From positions 1 through 64,000 of the forward strand of contig NZ_SOFP01000011.1 of the NCBI RefSeq assembly GCF_004402785.1: 64,000 bases of DNA, in the 5' to 3' direction. The DNA comes from Cryobacterium algoritolerans. Its GTDB lineage: Bacteria > Actinomycetota > Actinomycetes > Actinomycetales > Microbacteriaceae. This document shows, in pieces, positions 46,748 to 55,563 of the stretch. Position 1 is the first letter of the stretch, and every line of letters begins with the position of its first letter. Made by a program: the position numbers and the translations under genes. The notes beneath the pieces were generated by a model. The model was given only the letters and a program-made list of their open reading frames with translations, had not been told where the DNA came from and ran no database searches.

Positions 46748-47950
46748 TCAGGTCAGGAGACGGCCCAGCTGGGCACCGATCGCCTCGGCCTCGATCAGGA
46801 ATCCGTCGTGGCCGTACCCCGATTCGAGCACCACCGGGTGGATGCCGTCGATGTTGTGTCGAAGGTGCTCGGCGATCCGTCGCTGGCCCTCAACCGGGAA
46901 AAGCCGGTCGCTGTCGATACCGACCACCACGGCGCGGGCGGTCACCCGGCTGAGGGCGGCGGAGACACCGCCGCGACCGCGGCCGACGTCGTGCGAGTCC
47001 ATCGCCTGCACGAGCGTGACGTAGCTGTTGGCATCGAACCGGCGGGTGAATTTGTTGCCGTGGAAGTCGAGGTAGGACTCGACGGCGAACCTGCCGCCGG
47101 CACCCAGCGGGCTGATCTCGCTCTGCCAGCCACGTTCGAACCTGAGGTTCAGTTCGGCGGGGCTGCGGTAGTTGAGCAGTGCCATCCGGCGGGCGAGGGC
47201 GAGGCCGCGGGTGGGACCATCGCCGTCGGCGGCGTCGTAATAGTCTCCTGACCGGAACAGCGGGTCCGACCGGATCGCCTCTATCTGCAGCGAGTTCAAC
47301 GCGATCTGGTCGGCCGTGGTCACCGGCGGCGCAGCGAGGATGGCGAGCCGCGCCACGCGCTCCGGGGCCTGGATGGCCCACTCGAGGGCGTGCATCCCGC
47401 CCATCGAACCGCCGATGACGGCAGCCCAGCGGTCGATGCCGAGGCGGTCGCTGAAGGCGGCCTGTGCGGCGACCTGGTCGCGGATGGTGAGGTACGGGAA
47501 GCGGGTGCCCCATTCGCTGCCGTCGGGCGCCAGCGACGTGGGGCCGGTGCTGCCCTGGCAGCCGCCCAGCATGTTCGGCGCCACCACGAACCAGCGGTCG
47601 GTGTCGATGGCCAGCCCGGGGCCGACGATGCCGCCCCACCAGCCTGCCGTGACGTGGCCGTTGCCGGCGGGGCCGACCAGATGACTGTCGCCGGTGAGCG
47701 CGTGTAGCACGAGCACGGCGTTGTCACCGGCGGGGGAGAGTTCGCCCCAGGTCTCGTAGGCGATCCGCACGGCGCCCAGGCTGCCGCCGGCCTCGAACCG
47801 GAGTGGTCCGACGTCGAGGAAGCTGCGGGAGCCGAGGGGGTCGCCGTCGCGCCACGCGCCGGTCGCCGGGGGTTTGCCGAGGAGCGAGCGCGCCTGGGCT
47901 TCAGTGACGAAGCTGGACGGGACCGTGTCTGCCGAGAATTGCCATTCCAT
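46748..47950 (-). CDS. metX: Homoserine O-acetyltransferase MetX
   Basis: A 400-residue alpha/beta-hydrolase-fold enzyme that acetylates homoserine from acetyl-CoA, the first step of methionine synthesis by direct sulfhydrylation. Nucleophile S182 lies in AAVIGGSMGGMHALEWA, the acid in VGIDSDRLFPVEGQ and the histidine in LESGYGHDGFLIE. The substrate-entry motifs NAVLVLHALTGDSH and PNMLGGCQGSTGP are intact. It lies 165 bp downstream of metY on the same strand. That gap has no terminator, so cotranscription is possible. CAGAAT 8 nt before the ATG is a weak -10 candidate. Confidence 0.95.
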   Translation of the reverse strand: MEWQFSADTVPSSFVTEAQARSLLGKPPATGAWRDGDPLGSRSFLDVGPLRFEAGGSLGAVRIAYETWGELSPAGDNAVLVLHALTGDSHLVGPAGNGHVTAGWWGGIVGPGLAIDTDRWFVVAPNMLGGCQGSTGPTSLAPDGSEWGTRFPYLTIRDQVAAQAAFSDRLGIDRWAAVIGGSMGGMHALEWAIQAPERVARLAILAAPPVTTADQIALNSLQIEAIRSDPLFRSGDYYDAADGDGPTRGLALARRMALLNYRSPAELNLRFERGWQSEISPLGAGGRFAVESYLDFHGNKFTRRFDANSYVTLVQAMDSHDVGRGRGGVSAALSRVTARAVVVGIDSDRLFPVEGQRRIAEHLRHNIDGIHPVVLESGYGHDGFLIEAEAIGAQLGRLLT

Positions 47951-48115
47951 ACGCCCTCATTCTGGCGGGTGATCGCCGCCGGCGTGGCATTGTCACGTCA
48001 CCGGCCCGCCCGGCACCGCCGGTTGACGACATGGACGGAGGCCCTGTCGCCGCGCACAGGTGTCGGCTGCGCAACGCCCGGTGAGGGGCAGGATCTCCGT
48101 CGAGACGCGCGGATC

Positions 48116-49447
48116 TCAGGCGTTGGCGCGGGATGCCTCCACGACGGCTCGTGCCGCGGCCAGGCCGAGCTCCAGGTCGGCCGTGAGGTCGGCGATGTTC
48201 TCGATGCCGACGGAGAGGCGCACCAGGCCGGGCGTGACGCCGGCCGTGAGCTGCTGCTCGGGGGTGAGCTGCGCGTGCGTGGTCGAGGCCGGGTGGATGA
48301 CGAGCGAGCGCACGTCGCCGATGTTGGCCAGGTGGCTGAACAGTTCGAGATTGTCGACCAGGGCGCGGCCGGCATCCACCCCGCCCTTGAGCTCGAAGGA
48401 GAGCACCGCGCCCACGCCCTTGGGGGCGTATTTGTTGGCGGCGGCATACCAGGGGCTTGTCGGCAGGCCGGCGTAGTTGACCGAGGCGATGTCGGGGTGG
48501 TTTTCGAGCCACTCGGCGATCTCCTGGGCGTTCTGCACGTGGCGTTCGATCCGCAGGCTCAGGGTTTCGATGCCCTGGATGAGCTGCCAGGCGCTGGCCG
48601 GGGCGATCGCGGCACCCAGGTCGCGGAGCAGCTGCACGCGGGCCTTGATGATGTAGGCGATGGGATCGCCGACGGCGCCGGTGTAGCTGACCCCGTGGTA
48701 GGACGGGTCGGGCTCGGTCAGGCCGGGGAACTTCGCGACGTTCTTGGACCATTCGAAGCTGCCGCCGTCAACGATGACGCCGCCGATGACCGCGCCGTGG
48801 CCGCCGAGGAATTTGGTGGCCGAGTGGACGACGATGTCGGCGCCGTGCTCGAACGGGCGGATCAGGTACGGGGTCGCGATCGTGTTGTCGACGATGAGTG
48901 GAACGCCGGACTCGTGGGCGACGCCGGCGACGAGGGAGATGTCGAGCACGTTGATCCTCGGGTTGCCGATGGTCTCCGCGAAGAAGAGCTTGGTGTTCGG
49001 GCGCACGGCGCGGGCCCACTCGGCCGCGTCGTCCTGGTTCTCGACGAACGTGGTCTCGATGCCGAGCTTGGCGAGCGTGTACTTGAACAGGTTGTAGGTG
49101 CCGCCGTAGATCGAGCTCGACGACACGATGTGGTCGCCGGCCTCGGCGATGTTCAGCACCGCGAACGTCGACGCGGCCTGGCCGGACGCGAGCAGCAGCG
49201 CGGCGGTTCCGCCTTCGAGGGCGGCGACGCGCTCCTCGACGACAGCCTGGGTTGGGTTCATGATGCGGGTGTAGATGTTGCCGAATTCGGCCAGCGCGAA
49301 CAGGTTCTGCGCGTGCTGCGCGTTGTTGAAGACGTAGGACGTGGTCTGGTAGATCGGCGTGTTGCGGGCGTTCGTGGTGGGGTCAGGCCGGGCGCCGGAG
49401 TGAACCTGCTTGGTTTCGAACTTCCAGGCTTGTGCGTTGTCGCTCAT
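48116..49447 (-). CDS. metY: O-acetylhomoserine sulfhydrylase MetY
   Basis: A 443-residue PLP enzyme of the Cys/Met metabolism family, converting O-acetylhomoserine and sulfide to homocysteine. The PLP lysine is K212 in VVHSATKFLGGHG. Other motifs are YTRIMNPTQAVVEERVAALEGG, SSSSIYGGTYNLF and the substrate-binding SLGIE-equivalent LSVGIENIADL near the C-terminus. Length fits MetY (longer than cystathionine gamma-synthase). It heads the metY-metX pair. No SAM riboswitch could be recognised in the 138 bp upstream. Confidence 0.95.
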   Translation of the reverse strand: MSDNAQAWKFETKQVHSGARPDPTTNARNTPIYQTTSYVFNNAQHAQNLFALAEFGNIYTRIMNPTQAVVEERVAALEGGTAALLLASGQAASTFAVLNIAEAGDHIVSSSSIYGGTYNLFKYTLAKLGIETTFVENQDDAAEWARAVRPNTKLFFAETIGNPRINVLDISLVAGVAHESGVPLIVDNTIATPYLIRPFEHGADIVVHSATKFLGGHGAVIGGVIVDGGSFEWSKNVAKFPGLTEPDPSYHGVSYTGAVGDPIAYIIKARVQLLRDLGAAIAPASAWQLIQGIETLSLRIERHVQNAQEIAEWLENHPDIASVNYAGLPTSPWYAAANKYAPKGVGAVLSFELKGGVDAGRALVDNLELFSHLANIGDVRSLVIHPASTTHAQLTPEQQLTAGVTPGLVRLSVGIENIADLTADLELGLAAARAVVEASRANA

Positions 49448-49585
49448 GAGGTGGTCTCCCTGATAATCCTCGACGAGCGTGGACCGTCCATCGCTCTGGG
49501 TGCGAGTTTAGGCATCCGTCTGAAGGGGTGGCAACGACCCGTGAAACACGGCGTCACAAGCGAGGGTCACCATCACGCCACGAGA

Positions 49586-50710
49586 TCAGGCCTGCTCGGC
49601 AGAAGGCGGATCCATCGGCGGCAGCACGATCGTTCCGGTGTGAGTTGACTCGTGCCTGCGGAACAGCCATCGAACCCGCGGTTCGATGACCGGCCGGAAG
49701 AGCCGCTTCACGATCGGGAGGGACAGCAGCACGCTGATCAGTACGCTGAGCAGCAGCAGCGCCGGCAGCACCCAGGCCGGTTGCACACCGCCGAGCACCC
49801 CAGATTCGCGCAGCGGGAACAGCAGAAAGCTGTGCAGCAGGTAGATGTACATCGTCGCCGATCCCAGCGCGGTGAACCAGGTGGTGCTACGGGGGACGAG
49901 CAGGAGGAACGCCATGATCAGGGCGAAGGCCAGGAGCATCAGGCCCAGACGGATGCCGCCGGCCCAGAGCTGGTCGTAGCCGAACGTCGGGTACGCCTCG
50001 CTGTAGAGCAGGAACTGGCGGATCTTCAGGGTCCGGAGGGCGTCGACGTTCAGGGTGATCACGCCCAGCAGCGCGGAGAACAAGGTCAGCGCGGCGACCC
50101 GCCAGCGCCAGACCTTGCCGACGCCGAGCGCAAGCCAGCGGGCGGTGAGCTTCCACTGCCGCAGCTTCCAGCCGAACACGAAGAAGGGCAGCAGGCCCAG
50201 GGTGCGGGAGAGGGCGAAGGTGCCGTCGATCGACGCGATGTAGCCGGCCCCGATCGAGATCAGGATGCTGATCAGCAGCGGATAGCGCAGCAGCACGATG
50301 AACGGCAGCATGAGGCGCCAGGCCAGCAGGGAGATCAGGAACCACAGTGTCCACGAGGCGCTGGAGTAGTCGAGGTTGAACTCGCCGCCGAGCAGCCACC
50401 GCAGCAGCGTCCAGATTGTCTCGAACACGACATACGGGAAGACGATGTCGGTGATCAGCCGGTGCAGCTGCCGCGTGCCCAGGGGGCCCGAGCGGGCGAA
50501 GTAGCCGCTGACGGCCACGAAGAGCGGCACGTGGAAGGCGTAGATGAACAGGTAGGCCTCGTAGGCGACATCCGACCCGTTGATGAGTTTGAGGATCGCG
50601 TGCCCCATCACCACGAGCGTGATGGCGATCCAGCGAGCATTGTCCCACAGGGGAACCCGCCGCTTCTTGACATGGGGCCTGCCGGCGACTCGTGCACTCA
50701 TCAGATCCAT
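49586..50710 (-). CDS. Acyltransferase-3 type membrane protein (fucose 4-O-acetylase-like)
   Basis: A 374-residue polytopic acyltransferase with about ten hydrophobic segments. The N-terminal catalytic region VPLWDNARWIAITLVVMGHAI contains the conserved histidine (MGH), followed by YLFIYAFHVPLFVAVSGYFA. It is typical of enzymes that O-acetylate surface glycans or lipids. The cytoplasmic tail has RVRWLFRRHEST. Alternative ATGs at 50710 and 50701 are both possible; a GGGAG sits just upstream. The start is 20 bp from the divergent SDR start, so regulatory DNA must overlap coding sequence. Confidence 0.83.
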   Translation of the reverse strand: MDLMSARVAGRPHVKKRRVPLWDNARWIAITLVVMGHAILKLINGSDVAYEAYLFIYAFHVPLFVAVSGYFARSGPLGTRQLHRLITDIVFPYVVFETIWTLLRWLLGGEFNLDYSSASWTLWFLISLLAWRLMLPFIVLLRYPLLISILISIGAGYIASIDGTFALSRTLGLLPFFVFGWKLRQWKLTARWLALGVGKVWRWRVAALTLFSALLGVITLNVDALRTLKIRQFLLYSEAYPTFGYDQLWAGGIRLGLMLLAFALIMAFLLLVPRSTTWFTALGSATMYIYLLHSFLLFPLRESGVLGGVQPAWVLPALLLLSVLISVLLSLPIVKRLFRPVIEPRVRWLFRRHESTHTGTIVLPPMDPPSAEQA

Positions 50711-50730
50711 TCTCCCAGCAGAATGGAGCA

Positions 50731-51510
50731 ATGGGTACAAGAAGAGTTGTCGTGACCGGTGCCAGCTCGGGAATCGGGGCCGCCACCGTGCGCCTGTTCC
50801 GTGAACGAGGATGGGATGTCGTCGGGGTCGCCCGCCGGGCCGACCGCCTGGCCGCGCTCGCCGCGGAGACCGGGGCGGCGGTGTTCACCGCCGACCTGAC
50901 GAGCCAGACCGACGTCGACGCCCTGAGCGACTTCCTCGCGGCATCCGGGCCGGTGCACGCGCTGGTCAACAACGCGGGCGGTGCGCTCGGGCTCGACAGC
51001 GTTGAGAACTCGTCGATCGAGGACTGGGCCTGGATGTTCGAGATCAACGTGCTCGCGGTCAAACGTGTCACCAGTGCGTTGCTGCCACTGCTCCGGGCGG
51101 CGATTCGCACGGATGGCGGTTCGGCCGACATCGTCACGGTCACCTCGATCGCCGGGCACGTCGCCTACCTCGGCGGGGGCGGCTACAACGCGGCGAAGTT
51201 CGCCGCGCACGCCCTGATGGAGGTGCTGCGACTCGAACTCAACGGTGAACCGATCCGGGTGATCGAGGTTGCCCCGGGGATGGTCAAGACCGACGAATTC
51301 GGTCTCGTGCGGTTCGGCGGCGACGTGGAGAAGGCGGCGGCCGCGTATGCCGGGGTGCCGAATCCTCTCGTCGCGGAGGACATCGCGGAGACGATCGTGT
51401 CGAGCGTCGAACGCCCCGCCCACGTGAACCTGGACCTGATCACGATCAAGCCGGTCGCCCAGGCTGCCCCCACCCGGATCGCGCGGGGGCAGCTCCTGCC
51501 GGCGGACTGA
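50731..51510 (+). CDS. Short-chain dehydrogenase/reductase (classical SDR)
   Basis: A 259-residue classical SDR. The cofactor motif VVVTGASSGIGAATVRLF suits NAD(P) binding, with ARRAD following strand 2. NNAGG (residues 73-77) and the catalytic Ser...Tyr-x3-Lys (TVTSIAGHVAYLGGGGYNAAKFA) are intact. The region after the active site (VAPGMVKTDEF) is typical. Substrate cannot be predicted. ATG 50731 was chosen since the longer ORF adds residues not seen in SDRs; GGAG lies just upstream. It is divergent from the acyltransferase. Confidence 0.9.
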   Translation: MGTRRVVVTGASSGIGAATVRLFRERGWDVVGVARRADRLAALAAETGAAVFTADLTSQTDVDALSDFLAASGPVHALVNNAGGALGLDSVENSSIEDWAWMFEINVLAVKRVTSALLPLLRAAIRTDGGSADIVTVTSIAGHVAYLGGGGYNAAKFAAHALMEVLRLELNGEPIRVIEVAPGMVKTDEFGLVRFGGDVEKAAAAYAGVPNPLVAEDIAETIVSSVERPAHVNLDLITIKPVAQAAPTRIARGQLLPAD

Positions 51511-51558
51511 CCGTGCCGGGCCAGCCCGGTCGCCCGGTCGGCCGGCCCTGCGGCCCTG

Positions 51559-52614
51559 CTACGGGTGGACGATGATTTTCACCGCGGTGTCGTTGTGATT
51601 GATCAGCGTGTCAAAACCCTGCGAAACCAGGTCGTCCAGGGCGATCCGGCCCGTGATGAACGGCTTCAGGTCGATCTTGCCTGACTCCACCAGGGCGACG
51701 GTCTCCTCGTGGTCGCGCACGTAGGCGATGGTGCCGCGCAGGTCGATCTCCTTGAGCACGATCTTCTGCATGTCCACCGTGGCCGGGTGACCCCAGATCG
51801 AGACGTTGACGAGCACTCCGGCCGGGCGCAGGGCGTCGAGCATGGCGTCGAGGACGGCGTTCACGCCCGCGCACTCGAACGCCACATCCGTGCCGATGCC
51901 ACCGGTGATCTCGAGCACGCGGGCCTTGAGATCCTCGACGGTCGGGTCGATCACATAGTCGGCGACGCCGCTCGAGAGCGCCTTCGCCTTACGGGCGGCA
52001 CTGAGTTCGGAGATGATCGTGGTCACGCCGATGCCCTTGAGGATGGCGGCCGTGAGCAGTCCGATGGGCCCGGCGCCACCGACGATGGCCACGTCTCCGG
52101 CCTTCGCGCCGCTGCGGATCACGGCGTGGTGAGCGACCGAGAGCGGCTCGATCAGGGCAGCCTCGTCCAGCGGGATATCGCCGATCGGGTGCACCCAGCG
52201 CTGGTCGACGACGACCTTCTCACTCAGGCCGCCGCCGCCGCCGGCGAGGCCGATGAAACCCATCTTCTCGCAGAGGTGGTAGTTGCCGGCCTTGCAGGGG
52301 GGGCACTCGTCGCACACGAAGTAGGGCTCCACGACCACGTTGTCGCCGACGGCGAGCCCGGTGATGCCCTCGCCGACCTCTTCGATGGTGCCGGAGAACT
52401 CATGCCCGAGGGTGACGGGTGCCGATTCGTGCGAGAGCGAGTGCGGGTGACCGGGGGCGGAGATGAAGATCGGGCCCTCAAGGTATTCGTGCAGGTCTGT
52501 GCCGCAGATGCCGCACCAGGCCACGGCGATCTTCACCGTTCCTCTTCGGATCGACGGTTCTTCGATGTTTTCGATTCGGACGTCTTTTTGGCCGTAGAAG
52601 CGTGCAGCTTTCAT
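51559..52614 (-). CDS. 2,3-butanediol dehydrogenase-like zinc alcohol dehydrogenase
   Basis: A 351-residue medium-chain dehydrogenase. Catalytic-zinc ligands are C37 (WCGICGTD) and H71/E72 (LGHEFSG). The structural zinc is bound by C101, C104, C107 and C115 (CDECPPCKAGNYHLC). The Rossmann motif is VAIVGGAGPIGLL. The insertion after the first Cys (LHEYLEGPIFISAPGHPHSL) is characteristic of (R,R)-butanediol dehydrogenases, which interconvert acetoin and 2,3-butanediol. The neighbouring genes give no further clue. Bases 52615-52820 hold 14-bp repeats and no gene. Confidence 0.9.
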   Translation of the reverse strand: MKAARFYGQKDVRIENIEEPSIRRGTVKIAVAWCGICGTDLHEYLEGPIFISAPGHPHSLSHESAPVTLGHEFSGTIEEVGEGITGLAVGDNVVVEPYFVCDECPPCKAGNYHLCEKMGFIGLAGGGGGLSEKVVVDQRWVHPIGDIPLDEAALIEPLSVAHHAVIRSGAKAGDVAIVGGAGPIGLLTAAILKGIGVTTIISELSAARKAKALSSGVADYVIDPTVEDLKARVLEITGGIGTDVAFECAGVNAVLDAMLDALRPAGVLVNVSIWGHPATVDMQKIVLKEIDLRGTIAYVRDHEETVALVESGKIDLKPFITGRIALDDLVSQGFDTLINHNDTAVKIIVHP

Positions 52615-52730
52615 GGGGATGTTCTCCAGTGCTCATCGTAGGCTCGGCACAGGCGAATGGCCTGGCCCTCTAACCCGAGGTCGACACTACGCCCCCTCGA
52701 CTGGGGGCGTCCGAGGGGGCGTCCGAGGGG

Positions 52731-52800
52731 GAGTGGCCGTGCGGGAGTGGCCGTGCGGGAGTGGCCGTGCGGGAGTGGCCGTGCGGGAGTGGCCGTGCGG
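52731..52800. repeat. 14-bp tandem repeat, 5 copies, intergenic
   Basis: GAGTGGCCGTGCGG is repeated five times without interruption, preceded by two copies of a GGGGCGTCCGAG-type unit (about 52704-52728). It lies between the butanediol dehydrogenase start and the prpE stop. The 14-bp period is not a multiple of three, as expected outside genes. Confidence 0.95.
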
Positions 52801-52820
52801 GGAGATCGGGCCGGTCCGGC

Positions 52821-54761
52821 TCAGTGCCCGAGCGCGTTCCGGGCACCGTGCACGGCCAGCGTGAGGGCGTCGAGGGTTGCAGGGTCCTCAATGGTGGGCG
52901 GGACCGTGTACGGCTCGCCGTCGACGATCTGCCGGATCGTCTTGCGCAGGATCTTGCCGGAGCGGGTCTTCGGCAGCCGCTCAAGGATGGTCACGTCCCT
53001 GAACGCGGCAACGGGACCGACATGCTCGCGCACCAGGGCGATGAGTTCCTTCGCGAGGGTGTCGTGATCGATCGACGCTCCGGCCTTGAGCGTGACGAAG
53101 CCGGCGGCGCGCTGGCCCTTGAGCGGGTCATGCACACCCAGAACCGCGCACTCGGCGACCGCCGGGTGCAGGGTGAGCACCTCCTCGAGCGAGCCGGTGG
53201 AGAGGCGGTGGCCGGCAACGTTGATCACGTCGTCGGTGCGGCCCATCACGTAGAGGTAGCCCTCGTCGTCGAAGTGGCCGGAGTCCCCCGTGGCATAGAA
53301 GCCGGGGAAGGCGGAGAGGTAGGCGCTCGCGAAGCGCTCCTCGCTGCCCCAGATTCCCAGCAGGTTGCCCGGCGGCAGCGGCAGCCGGATGGCGATGTTG
53401 CCGTCCTTGCCGACCCGGGTGACCGGTTTGCCCTTCGAGTCGAGGATGACGACGTCGTAGCCGGGCACCGGGAAGGTGGCCGAACCCGGCTTCGTCTCAA
53501 GCTCGGCGATGCCGCGTGGGTTGGCGCAGATCGCCCAGCCGGTCTCGGTCTGCCACCAGTGGTCGACGACGGGGCAGTGCAGGCCGTCGTTGGCCCAGTG
53601 GTACGTCTCCGGGTCGAGGCGTTCCCCGGCCAGGAACAACCCGTGCAGGCTGGACACGTCGTACTTCTCGAGTTCCCTCAGCTCCGGGTCGACCCGGCGG
53701 ATGGCGCGGATCGCCGTCGGCGCGGTGAACAGCACCTTCACCGTGTAGTCCTCGACGACGCGCCAGAAAGCGCCGGCATCCGGGGTGCCGATCGGCTTCC
53801 CCTCGTAGATCACGGTGGTCGCCCCGACCAACAGCGGGGCGTAGACGATGTAGGAATGGCCGACCACCCAACCGACGTCGGATGCGGCCCAGAACACGTC
53901 GCCGACCCCGGCCGCGTAGATGTTACGCATGGACCAGGCCAACGCGACGGCGTGGCCGCCGTTGTCGCGCACGATGCCCTTCGGGTTTCCGGTCGTCCCG
54001 GAGGTGTAGAGGATGTACAGCGGGTCCTCGGAGCGGAGGGCCACCGGGTCGGCCGGCGTCGCCTTCGCTTCCTCGTCCGCCCAGTCCAGCCAGGCGACCC
54101 CGTCGGCCCCGGCGTAGTCGGCCGCCCTGCCAGGGATCATCTCCCGGTCCCGCACGATCACCGTGCGCACCGATCCGGCACTCTGGGCCATCGCCCGTTG
54201 CACCAGGGGCAGGTATTCGACCGCGCGGCCAGGCTCCAGGCCGCCGGATGCCGTCACGATCACGGTCGGTCTGGCGTCGTCGATGCGCACGGCCAGCTCG
54301 CTCGCTGCGAAGCCGCCGAAGACGACGGAGTGGACGGCGCCGATCCGCGCGCAGGCAAGCATCGCGACGATGGCTTCGGGGATCATCGGCAGGTAGACGA
54401 TCACCCGGTCGCCCCTGCCGACGCCGTTTTCCCTGAGTACGCCGGCGAAGCGGGACACCCGGCCGAGGAGTTCCAGGTAGCTGATCCGGATGCGCGTGCC
54501 CGACATCGCGGAGTCGTAGATCACGGCGGTCTGGTTTCCGCGCCCGGCGAGCACGTGCCGGTCGAGGGCGTTGTAGCTGGTGTTCAGCTCGCCGTCGGGG
54601 AACCAGCGCCAGGTGCCGGGGGAGCGCTCCTCGAGGGCGACGCGGGGCGGTGTGATCCAGTCGATGGCCTGCGCGGCCTCGAGCCAGAAGTCGGCGCGGG
54701 TGTCGGCGTCAACGCTCCGCTGCCACGTCCTGTGATAACCGACGGTGTTGTCGCTTGTCAT
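52821..54761 (-). CDS. prpE: Propionyl-CoA synthetase PrpE
   Basis: A 646-residue AMP-forming acyl-CoA synthetase. The ATP motif ILYTSGTTGNPKGIVRDNGGHAVAL is the PrpE-type variant; acetyl-CoA synthetases differ after PKG. The N-terminus YHRTWQRSVDADTRADFWLEAAQAIDW, the GRTDDVINVAGHRLSTG hinge and the acetylatable lysine motif LPKTRSGKILRKT are intact. It activates propionate for the methylcitrate cycle encoded divergently. ATG 54761 was chosen for GGGGAGG about 7 nt upstream. The longer ORF runs through the operator region. Confidence 0.94.
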   Translation of the reverse strand: MTSDNTVGYHRTWQRSVDADTRADFWLEAAQAIDWITPPRVALEERSPGTWRWFPDGELNTSYNALDRHVLAGRGNQTAVIYDSAMSGTRIRISYLELLGRVSRFAGVLRENGVGRGDRVIVYLPMIPEAIVAMLACARIGAVHSVVFGGFAASELAVRIDDARPTVIVTASGGLEPGRAVEYLPLVQRAMAQSAGSVRTVIVRDREMIPGRAADYAGADGVAWLDWADEEAKATPADPVALRSEDPLYILYTSGTTGNPKGIVRDNGGHAVALAWSMRNIYAAGVGDVFWAASDVGWVVGHSYIVYAPLLVGATTVIYEGKPIGTPDAGAFWRVVEDYTVKVLFTAPTAIRAIRRVDPELRELEKYDVSSLHGLFLAGERLDPETYHWANDGLHCPVVDHWWQTETGWAICANPRGIAELETKPGSATFPVPGYDVVILDSKGKPVTRVGKDGNIAIRLPLPPGNLLGIWGSEERFASAYLSAFPGFYATGDSGHFDDEGYLYVMGRTDDVINVAGHRLSTGSLEEVLTLHPAVAECAVLGVHDPLKGQRAAGFVTLKAGASIDHDTLAKELIALVREHVGPVAAFRDVTILERLPKTRSGKILRKTIRQIVDGEPYTVPPTIEDPATLDALTLAVHGARNALGH

Positions 54762-54784
54762 TGTGAACCTCCCCGTTGAAGCTC

Positions 54785-54798
54785 CTATGTATACATAG
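54785..54798. promoter_or_regulatory. Palindromic operator 1 for the GntR-type regulator
   Basis: CTATGTATACATAG is a perfect 14-bp palindrome with core TGTATACA at 54788-54795, in the 79-bp gap between prpE and gntR. A second copy of the core lies exactly 63 bp downstream. Confidence 0.7.
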
Positions 54799-54840
54799 AA
54801 TGCTCGAAGTCTTGCATAAAACCCCCTGAAAGGGAATAAC

Positions 54841-55548
54841 ATGTGGTTTGTGTATACAGAAACCCCAACGGCGGGGACCACCGCACCGGTTCGTGCCAGC
54901 GAGCGCGCCTACCGGCAGCTGCGCGGGGAGATCCTCGACGGGATCCTGATCCCGGGCGCCGGGCTCCTCGAGATCGAGCAGTCAGCGCGGATCGGCGTGT
55001 CCCGCACGCCGCTGCGCGCCGCCATCGCCCGACTGATCGCGGACGGCCTCGTCGCAGGCCGGCCGGGCCGGGGCTTCATGGTCACCGAGATGTCCCTGGA
55101 CAGTATCCGAGAACTGTATGAGGTGCGCCGGGCGCTCGAGGAGCACGCCGCCCGGATCGCCGCCGACCGCCGCGACCCCGCCGTCTTCCTGGCGCTGCGG
55201 GACCAGTTCCTCGACGCCCCCGAGTTGCTGGCCCAGGGCACGGTCGGCCTTCACCGTTACTACGACCTGATCGACGAATTCGACGATGCCGTCGCCGAGG
55301 CGGTCGCCAACCCGTTCCTGGTCGGCGCGCTGGCCACCGTGCGCACCCACCTGGTCCGTATCCGCCGCCTGGCCAGGGGTAATCCGGACCGGCTGCGCAG
55401 CGCGGCGGCCGAGCACCTGCTCATCATCGACGCGATCATCGCCGGCGACACGTCGCTGGCGGCCCACGCCACCCATGTCCACCTCCAGCAGAGCCTCACG
55501 AACGTCCTCGCGGCGGTCCAGGGGCAGCCGACCGGTCCGGTCGCCTAA
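54841..55548 (+). CDS. GntR family (FadR-type) regulator of propionate genes
   Basis: A 235-residue regulator. The N-terminal winged helix is SERAYRQLRGEILDGILIPGAGLLEIEQSARIGVSRTPLRAAIARLIADGLVAGRPGRGFMV, and an all-helical FCD ligand domain follows (about residues 90-225, LYEVRRALEEHAARIAAD, HRYYDLIDEFDDAV, EHLLIIDAII). The ATG is preceded by AAAGGGA at a good distance. Its own first codons contain a second TGTATACA operator, so autoregulation is likely. It precedes prpDBC by 15 bp and probably controls both directions in response to a propionate or methylcitrate-cycle metabolite (inference). Confidence 0.9.
   Translation: MWFVYTETPTAGTTAPVRASERAYRQLRGEILDGILIPGAGLLEIEQSARIGVSRTPLRAAIARLIADGLVAGRPGRGFMVTEMSLDSIRELYEVRRALEEHAARIAADRRDPAVFLALRDQFLDAPELLAQGTVGLHRYYDLIDEFDDAVAEAVANPFLVGALATVRTHLVRIRRLARGNPDRLRSAAAEHLLIIDAIIAGDTSLAAHATHVHLQQSLTNVLAAVQGQPTGPVA
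54851..54858. promoter_or_regulatory. Operator core 2 inside gntR
   Basis: TGTATACA repeats the core of operator 1 at a centre-to-centre distance of 63 bp (about six helical turns). It covers codons 4-6 of gntR. Confidence 0.6.
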
Positions 55549-55563
55549 CCGAAAGGAACCACC

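Noticed and set aside
49448..49585. SAM riboswitch upstream of metY
   Set aside because: The region was read on the transcribed strand for SAM-I and SAM-IV core motifs. A GGCAAC-like string exists only on the opposite strand, and no matching helices were found.
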